This document shows positions 56,632-64,000 of a stretch of DNA of 64,000 nucleotides, one piece after another. The stretch comes from Ambrosia x helenae (taxonomy: Eukaryota; Streptophyta; Magnoliopsida; Asterales; Asteraceae). The position numbers and the translations under genes were made by a program. Each line of letters begins with the position of its first letter. Positions within the stretch are counted from its first letter, which is position 1. The stretch spans positions 62,001-126,000 of the forward strand of contig JAUTDX010000221.1 of NCBI GenBank assembly GCA_030844895.1, read 5' to 3'. The notes under the pieces were generated by a model that saw nothing but the letters and a program-made list of their open reading frames with translations, had not been told where the DNA came from and did not search any database.

Positions 56632-58567
56632 AGAAAATTTCGTCTCGAAATTTCTTTCAAGTGGAGGTTTCTATAAAACCAAAAAGGCGTTGTAAAAGTC
56701 AAGTAGGTAAAAAAAATTCATCATTTATGATTTTCCCAAAATTAAAATAGTTGTCTAATATCCGAAGTAAATGTTTTAAATTATTTTGACAGTTAACCCG
56801 AGATTAAGAAATTGAGAGTTTAAATGTGAAAGGCTTTGGGAATGTGTAACGGGTGAGGGGTAGTGATACTAATGAAGCAATCTCCCCTACTTAAAAAAAA
56901 AAATCTAACTGAACTTTATTAAGGATAGGTAACAGGATTTTGACAGACAGAGGGTGTAAGCATATGCAAGGTTTAAGGTTTCCTATAGAGATGGTCAACA
57001 AGGAACGCTCCAACAAAACTAATTGAAGCTTATGTAAAATGTCCTTAATGAAATGCTAGCTATTAGTCAATGATCCAATGAATAGGTAACTATAAAGTAA
57101 TGGGTAGGTTCTTGGTCAAACTCCTAGTCCGTTCCCGCAGTATCGTTTATGCTTATATATAGGGTGTACCGCAGCTAACCCACCACACTCCCGATACTTT
57201 AGACCCGTACTGGTTGTCTACCAATAGCCTAAATAGAATTACACACCACCCTCATGTACCTGTAAACCCATGATTGCGTTTCGAACCGTAATCATCGATT
57301 TACCTTACACTGGGGTGTTATGCTTTTCCATAACCCTATCCTAAGTAATACTAGAAACAAATGCGTGCAACTCATATGTAATAGTCACTGTAATGAAATA
57401 ATGTTCAATCATGACATGGTTAGAGGTCCTTCCCTTCCGGGTTTTCCCTTTAACCGTAATATGAATAACATGTAAGTATAAAACATAGTTAGAGGTTCTT
57501 CCCTTTCGGTTTCACCCTTAACCGGTAGCTTCTGTTCACATCGTTGGCTCTAAACACCCATATTAATAAACTCCGAGATTTCCACCGTTCCCCTCGGATT
57601 AAAGGAATACTCTAATCCGAGTTGTACGTGGGCACTGGCTTAGATCTCATACGAGTTATCAACTAGTATATTCGTTGGCCATGACGATGAACAAAATAAT
57701 GTAAAGTATAACAGGGTTTTGCTCAAAACAGGAAAGAAAATGTGCATATACCAAATATGCGTTCAAGTAAGTATATAAGTATAGCATAAAATTTCGACTG
57801 AAAGAAAAGTATCGAGTAAATCGCACAATTGCACAAAATGAAAATAAACGAGTTGTATTAATGCAAATAGTCAATGTGAAAATAGTCACAAATAACGTGT
57901 TTTAGAAATAACTATGAATAAAAATGATTCAAGAATAAAATAATGAAATTTACGGCAAATGAATGTGCACAGAATAGGTGTATAGCCTACTGGCATGTGA
58001 GTTAAAATCTAGTAATTTTACATATATGTGTTATACTATAAAAGACATTTAGTAACATTCTGGTAAAAAGATATTTCCATTGTTTTGTTAAACCAAAAGT
58101 TTTGCAACTGAAAAAGTATAAGTGTAAAAGGTAAATTTTCGCAGTTTACTCGACTTTATGATATTGTTGAAAGAATAGTAGTGATGCATGAGAATAAAAT
58201 TTTTTTTAGAAATCGAAGTGTGTTTTAGATTCAAAACAGGTTCATTTGCAAAATCTTCGTAAATACACATTTTCATGTGTTTACGAGAAGCCAAGTTTGA
58301 AAAATGTTATAAGGCTTATTATTAGTTGCAAGTTTCTTTCGAAAACATATATTGATTACGTCATATGAAAACAAAAGGTTTACATTTGATAAAATGTGCA
58401 TTACAAGTTTATAAAATACAAAATGAAACCATTTTATGAAGTATGTGTAAATCTAATGTGTTTTGAAAGACCAAGATTTAAAATGACGTGAATGATAAAA
58501 TTAACGTATGTAATAGATTACCAATATTTAAGAAAATTCATAATCAACGAGATGTAGAAACAGATCC

Positions 58568-58806
58568 TTGAGATGTGGATTTCACTCCTAACTCAAAGAT
58601 GTATTTCAAAATTGAAAACGATTGTGGAATGGAACCAATCACTAAGTTAAGGATATCACTCCCAGCTTAGTGGTTAAGTTTCTTTTTGAAGGAAATACTC
58701 TTTGAGGTGTGGATGTCACTCCTATCTCAAAGACATATTCCTAAGATAAATAACATATAGAGGAGTGAAACTAATCACCAAGGTATGGATGTCACTCCTA
58801 ACTTGG
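58568..58806. ncRNA. array of four stem-loops with shared 19-nt loop
   Basis: Stems and loops: TTGAG/CTCAA (58568-58596), AATCACTAAG/CTTAGTGGTT (58637-58675, one G-U), TCTTTGAG/CTCAAAGA (58699-58733), CCAAG/CTTGG (58778-58806). Every loop is exactly 19 nt and follows the pattern RTRTGGATNTCACTCCTAA on the plus strand. GGA and TCC inside the loop can pair again, leaving a six-base tip (minus strand GTGACA, GTGATA or GTGAAA). The array begins about 200 nt downstream of the primer site in element sense, the place of retroviral packaging/dimer signals. Role inferred. Confidence 0.6.
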
Positions 58807-59005
58807 CGCTATCGTTTCGTTTGTGAAGTACGAGCGTATTCTTCGCCAAGCAAAGTATCGAAAAAAAATAACGAGAAAGAATCACAGTGAAAATATCTCG
58901 ATAGAAAATATAAAGATAAAGAGAAATATATACGAGAGGACTCGTGAAAGTAAGCTTAGTTATAGACTAGGCTAAAAGGCATTCTAATAACCTAATTCCC
59001 TATAA

Positions 59006-59022
59006 CCATGGCTCTGATACCA
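59006..59022 (-). other. LARD primer binding site
   Basis: TGGTATCAGAGCCATGG on the minus strand, complement of tRNA-iMet, three bases from LTR B. Confidence 0.9.
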
Positions 59023-59025
59023 ATC

Positions 59026-61764
59026 TGTAACACCCCAACCGATGGCGGAAACATCGAGGTGTCACGTAGTGACGATTGTTCAATAGCTCATGGACTAAAG
59101 TGTAAAATTGAATACATTGATTAAATAATTTATTACATTGAAATGAGTTACAATGATACTAACTGTCTACTAAATTGAAATACAATAAATCAAAATCTAA
59201 ATATAAATCCGAAAGCTTAAAGGATGCATCTCAAAACAACCTGAAACATGTACAAAATTATTTGGTCAACACACAAAGTATTGGTGAGCATACCCTGTTT
59301 GTATACATATAGTAGAAAAGTGTTTCGCAATTCATGTGCGGTACCATTTGCAATTATGTAATAAGTAATATCCGTTCAAAACCAAACCTGAAGAATAATG
59401 ACTAACACATGACTAACCAACTGAATAATGAATTAACAAGACAATGACCAAGATTCTCTCAACAGAGTCTCAAGGGGGTATACCATAGTACTATTCATTG
59501 AAAAGCTAGGCCGCCCAGCGGTTAATGATTTTGACAAGTCATAGACACACCAATTATCATAAAGCAAACACACATGAGAATTGCATTAAGTATAAGAAAT
59601 TGAAACTTGATTAATATATAAGTACATGAGTCACCCCAAAGTAGTAAAACAGTAAAAAGGGGAAAGATATACTCACAGTTTGCGAAAGCGATCAAAATCC
59701 ACTTAAGCGGTTGTGAGCTAAGTAGTGAGAATTCCGAGGAATTCAACCTATAACGTATATAAATACTAGTAAGGTAAAGTCTACAAAGTCTTAAGGTATC
59801 TAGGGTCTAAGGCATTAGGGTTTGCTAAGTCGATTTGGGGAATCAGAGATTTTATGATTAGTCGAATAAATGTAAAAGTTGCATATTAAAAATAATATAC
59901 CAAAGTTTGTAATATGATTTAGGTAATATGATTATTACCGATTAAATATTTAGATAACGATATGTTTGAATAATCAAGACAAAATAATTTAGTTAATTAC
60001 TTTAACTAAATTAAAATAATACGATAACCATAAATATATAAATAAATAATTTTTGTATTACACAACGATTCAACAAAGAATAATTAAGACATTAAACCAT
60101 ACGAGTATTTCTATTTTATAAGAAAAACATTTATAAAATAGATGTTAAAATTTGTATAAATAAATAAATGTTTTATTATGTCTAACTAAACATAAATAAG
60201 ACTAATAATACTATACGTGATCCAAAAATATTTATTTTATAGAAAATGGATGATTTCTGATGTAAACATATTAAAATAATTTTCCCATAATTTATATGAA
60301 CTTATTTATATTTAAAACTGATTTAATGAGATTAAATCATGTTTAAATGATTAAAAATGGGAAAATTAATAAAAATAAATGTTTTCTTGACCAATAATTT
60401 TTATTTCAGTTGAGAATGGTTAGAAATAATTACTCAAAAAGTTTGAGATTAAAATCATTAAAAATGAATTTTTTTATCAATTATTTATGATTAAAACAAT
60501 TTAATTCAATAAAAATATAAAAATAAAACATTTTTCAGAAAATAAAAATGTGGAAATGTTCTTTATGATGTCAAGAAGCTATACCTAAATTTTCATAATT
60601 TTTGGAGCAAAAATGGATTTATTATGAATATTCTAAGATATAAATGTATTTGTATATAAATAATAGGAAAAGAAAACAACTAAAATACAAAATCTGGAAA
60701 AAGGAAAAAAAAACAAAAAACTCAAATGTTGCCATAAGGACTCGAACCCGTGAGCCTTCAGTTAAACCCCCACACCCTAACCACTAGACCAAATGATGCT
60801 TTTGTTATTTTATTTAAAGCATAATTATTTAAAACATTAAATATGGCTCATCTTCTTCCCCAAGCTTAACAACTAGAACCCTAACCCTAAGCCAACATCA
60901 ATAAAACCCGATTTGACACAGGTAGCGGCCAAAAACATAGGGCTTTCGTTCGGAATTGCGTGGAGATCAAAACGGCATAAGAAAAACGGACTCACATTGT
61001 GTTTTGAGGCTCGAATCGTCGTTATGCAGGTCCGGACTTTGAGAGCCGATTAACGAGTATTCTGGTCGTGATTTTGATCTTTTCTTTGTGGGTTTTGTTG
61101 TGTGGATGTGCAGCAACGAGTTGGTAAAGTCAATTTATAGTTTAGACATGATTATAGACGTTTTTAAGAGGCGTTTATCGTGGTTTAAAAGTAAGCGACG
61201 GTTATGATCTTAAAGCTTGATTAAATCGTAATTATCACGCGTTAATGGCACCTTTCATGATCCGTAACGGGTGTGTAACGATGAAATAATAATTATCAGA
61301 CAGTAAAAACGAGTTTTTGATGTGTTTAATCGGGTTTTGAAGTTGGCCGGAATTAAATTCCGGTGGCCGGAATATATCGCCGGAATTGCGGGTCCAAGAA
61401 GGGAAGGGGAAACACTTTTAAAACTTTCATACTTTGACAGGAATGGTCCCTTGACTTTAACTAAGTTAGATTATTATGCAACTAAGTTAGTATTTCCTTT
61501 ATAAACTTAACAATATTAACTAAGTTTAACTTAAAACTTTAATAAAACTAGAATCTTTTTATAATATCCATTCCGGACGACGTTTCAACGTACGTATTTG
61601 ATTAAAATGTATACCCGATCCATAACAAATATAAATGATAAAAAAAAAATTTATTCGCTTTAAAATTAAATTTGAAAACGACAAAACTTTTAGGGATTAT
61701 AATGGAAATATTTGAAGGACTGTAATTGACATCTTGCTAAAAGATAAAGGTGACGGTTGTCACA
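59026..61764 (-). repeat. LARD LTR B
   Basis: 2739 bp, same ends as LTR A with only about three visible substitutions and two small indels. It serves as 5' LTR for interior A and 3' LTR for interior B. A polypurine tract follows at 61765-61778. Confidence 0.88.
60705..60791 (-). promoter_or_regulatory. tRNA-like Pol III unit in LARD LTR B
   Basis: A box 60791-60781 and B box 60748-60738 with the same T-runs downstream, identical to the unit in LTR A. Confidence 0.7.
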
Positions 61765-64000
61765 GTCTCCCCTACTTTAGAAAATTTCGTCTCGAAATTT
61801 CTTTCAAGTGGAGGTTTCTATGAAACCAAAAAGGCGTTGTAAAAGTCAAGTAGGTAAAAAAAATTCATCATTTATGATTTTCCCAAAATTAAAATAGTTG
61901 TCTAATATCCGAAGTAAATGTTTTAAATTATTTTGACAGTTAACCCGAGATTAAGAAATTGAGAGTTTAAATGTGAAAGGCTTTGGGAATGTGTAACGGG
62001 TGAGGGGTAGTGATACTAATGAAGCAATCTCCCCTACTTAAAAAAAAAAATCTAACTGAACTTTATTAAGGATAGGTAACAGGATTTTGACAGACAGAGG
62101 GTGTAAGCATATGCAAGGTTTAAGGTTTCCTATAGAGATGGTCAACAAGGAACGCTCCAACAAAACTAATTGAAGCTTATGTAAAATGTCATTAATGAAA
62201 TGCTAGCTATTAGTCAATGATCCAATGAATAGGTAACTATAAAGTAATGGGTAGGTTCTTGGTCAAACTCCTAGTCCGTTCCCGCAGTATCGTTTATGCT
62301 TATATATAGGGTGTACCGCAGCTAACCCACCACACTCCCGATACTTTAGACCCGTACTGGTTGTCTACCAATAGCCTAAATAGAATTACACACCACCCTC
62401 ATGTACCTGTAAACCCATGATTGCGTTTCGAACCGTAATCATCGATTTACCTTACACTGGGGTGTTATGCTTTTCCATAACCCTATCCTAAGTAATACTA
62501 GAAACAAATGCGTGCAACTCATATGTAATAGTCACTGTAATGAAATAATGTTCAATCATGACATGGTTAGAGGTCCTTCCCTTCCGGTTTTCCCTTTAAC
62601 CGTAATATGAATAACATGTAAGTATAAAACATAGTTAGAGGTTCTTCCCTTTCGGTTTCACCCTTAACCGGTAGCTTCTGTTCACATCGTTGGCTCTAAA
62701 CACCCATATTAATAAACTCCGAGATTTCCACCGTTCCCCTCGGATTAAAGGAATACTCTAATCCGAGTTGTACGTGGGCACTGGCTTAGATCTCATACGA
62801 GTTATCAACTAGTATATTCGTTGGCCATGACGATGAACAAAATAATGTAAAGTATAACAGGGTTTTGCTCAAAACAGGAAAGAAAATGTGCATATACCAA
62901 ATATGCGTTCAAGTAAGTATATAAGTATAGCATAAAATTTCGACTGAAAGAAAAAGTATCGAGTAAATCGCACAATTGCACAAAATGAAAATAAACGAGT
63001 TGTATTAATGCAAATAGTCAATGTGAAAATAGTCACAAATAACGTGTTTTAGAAATAACTATGAATAAAAATGATTCAAGAATAAAATAATGAAATTTAC
63101 GGCAAATGAATGTGCACAGAATAGGTGTATAGCCTACTGGCATGTGAGTTAAAATCTAGTAATTTTACATATATGTGTTATACTATAAAAGACATTTAGT
63201 AACATTCTGGTAAAAAGATATTTCCATTGTTTTGTTAAACCAAAAGTTTTGCAACTGAAAAAGTATAAGTGTAAAAGGTAAATTTTCGCAGTTTACTCGA
63301 CTTTATGATATTGTTGAAAGAATAGTAGTGATGCATGAGAATAAAATTTTTTTTAGAAATCGAAGTGTGTTTTAGATTCAAAACAGGTTCATTTGTAAAA
63401 TCTTCGTAAATACACATTTTCATGTGTTTACGAGAAGCCAAGTTTGAAAAATGTTATAAGGCTTATTATTAGTTGCAAGTTTCTTTCGAAAACATATATT
63501 GATTACGTCATATGAAAACAAAAGGTTTACATTTGATAAAATGTGCATTACAAGTTTATAAAATACAAAATGAAACCATTTTATGAAGTATGTGTAAATC
63601 TAATGTGTTTTGAAAGACCAAGATTTAAAATGACGTGAATGATAAAATTAACGTATGTAATAGATTACCAATATTTAAGAAAATTCATAATCAACGAGAT
63701 GTAGAAACAGATCCTTGAGATGTGGATTTCACTCCTAACTCAAAGATGTATTTCAAAATTGAAAACGATTGTGGAATGGAACCAATCACTAAGTTAAGGA
63801 TATCACTCCCAGCTTAGTGGTTAAGTTTCTTTTTGAAGGAAATACTCTTTGAGGTGTGGATGTCACTCCTATCTCAAAGACATATTCCTAAGATAAATAA
63901 CATATAGAGGAGTGAAACTAATCACCAAGGTATGGATGTCACTCCTAACTTGGCGCTATCGTTTCGTTTGTGAAGTACGAGCGTATTCTTCGCCAAGCAA
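61765..64000 (-). other. LARD non-coding interior B (incomplete)
   Basis: Copy of interior A, cut by the window end before its primer site. The four stem-loops recur from 63715 to about 63953 with no change that breaks pairing. Confidence 0.85.

Larger units (their letters stand above)
56618..59025 (-). other. LARD non-coding interior A
   Basis: 2408 bp with no retroviral-type ORF. It has a two-copy repeat with TTAGAGGTYCTTCCCTTYCGG at about 57419 and 57490 (71-bp period), a 9-bp perfect hairpin CTCGGATTA/TAATCCGAG (57593-57621), and four stem-loops near the primer site (58568-58806). Everything needed in trans must come from another element. Confidence 0.75.
53877..64000 (-). mobile_element. 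tandem LARD: LTR-interior-LTR-interior, runs off window
   Basis: A minus-strand LTR element without coding capacity. LTR A is 53877-56617, interior 56618-59025, LTR B 59026-61764, second interior 61765 to the window end. The units are offset by 5147-5149 bp and differ at only a few positions. The primer site is at 59022-59006 and the polypurine tracts abut both LTR starts. The two interiors share LTR B, so this is a tandem array, not two separate insertions. Left flank CTACA (53872-53876) is the candidate target duplication. LTR end TGTAACACCCC and the iMet primer resemble chromovirus-type gypsy elements, inferred only. Confidence 0.88.

Noticed and set aside
58088..58294. 68-codon ORF repeated at 63235-63441
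   Set aside because: Its conservation only reflects the recent LARD duplication; no domain and far too short for a retroelement protein.
1..64000. CRISPR arrays, rRNA genes, bacterial operons
   Set aside because: No short regularly spaced repeats with unique spacers, no rRNA-like sequence, and the genome is plainly plant.

Overview
This window is nuclear plant DNA: AT-rich, intron-bearing genes with GT-AG junctions, tRNA-iMet-primed LTR retrotransposons, L1-type LINEs, tRNA-derived SINEs and many MITEs. The style of the copia and gypsy proteins, and of the extra ORF behind the copia pol, points to a eudicot, most likely Asteraceae. That placement is recognition from memory, not a search.

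Layout. 1-5369: repeat debris with three Helitron-type 3' ends and a tandem-repeat-rich block. 5370-23718: a 5'-truncated minus-strand LINE (17-bp target duplication) broken by two later insertions. One is a solo LTR (20829-23538, 5-bp target duplication AGCTC). The other is a nearly complete Sirevirus-like Ty1/copia element on the minus strand (gag, pol, large third ORF; LTRs at 6289-7008 and 17127-17836). Beyond its right LTR lies 1.2 kb of a second, truncated copy. 23719-26119: simple repeats, a 58-bp retroposed scrap and local tandem duplications. 26120-33843: possibly one minus-strand Helitron carrying nested insertions (hAT inside a SINE, hAT MITE, PIF MITE inside a SINE, truncated LINE). 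35684-41918: MITEs and a probable Helitron carrying a broken NIMA-type kinase first exon.

Host genes. The one clearly intact gene is a seven-exon RING E3 ligase of the DRIP (DREB2A-interacting protein) family at 42441-47899, on the plus strand, predicted 433 aa. A single-exon Ole e 1 / extensin-like secreted-protein gene lies at 49105-49634 on the minus strand and has an apparent one-base frameshift. A decayed reverse-transcriptase-like gene fills about 49980-51935.

Right end. 51943-53876 is the 5' part of a Ty3/gypsy-like element (LTR, primer binding site, gag-like ORF). It is interrupted at 53877 by a tandem array of a large non-autonomous LTR retrotransposon (LARD): 2.74-kb LTR, 2.4-kb non-coding interior, second LTR, second interior running off the window. 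The solo LTR at 20829 is a diverged relative of this family.

Most interesting signals. (1) Each LARD LTR, and the diverged solo LTR, carries a tRNA-like Pol III unit in element-sense orientation: A box, B box at identical spacing, then a T-run. (2) The LARD interior just downstream of the primer binding site carries four stem-loops. Each has a loop of exactly 19 nt with a shared core, but the stem sequences differ while staying paired, which suggests a structured RNA such as a packaging or dimerisation signal. (3) The Sirevirus carries perfect palindromes inside coding sequence and LTRs, a gag/pol junction that looks like a plant 3' splice site, and a third ORF split by a stop codon that is absent from its neighbouring copy.
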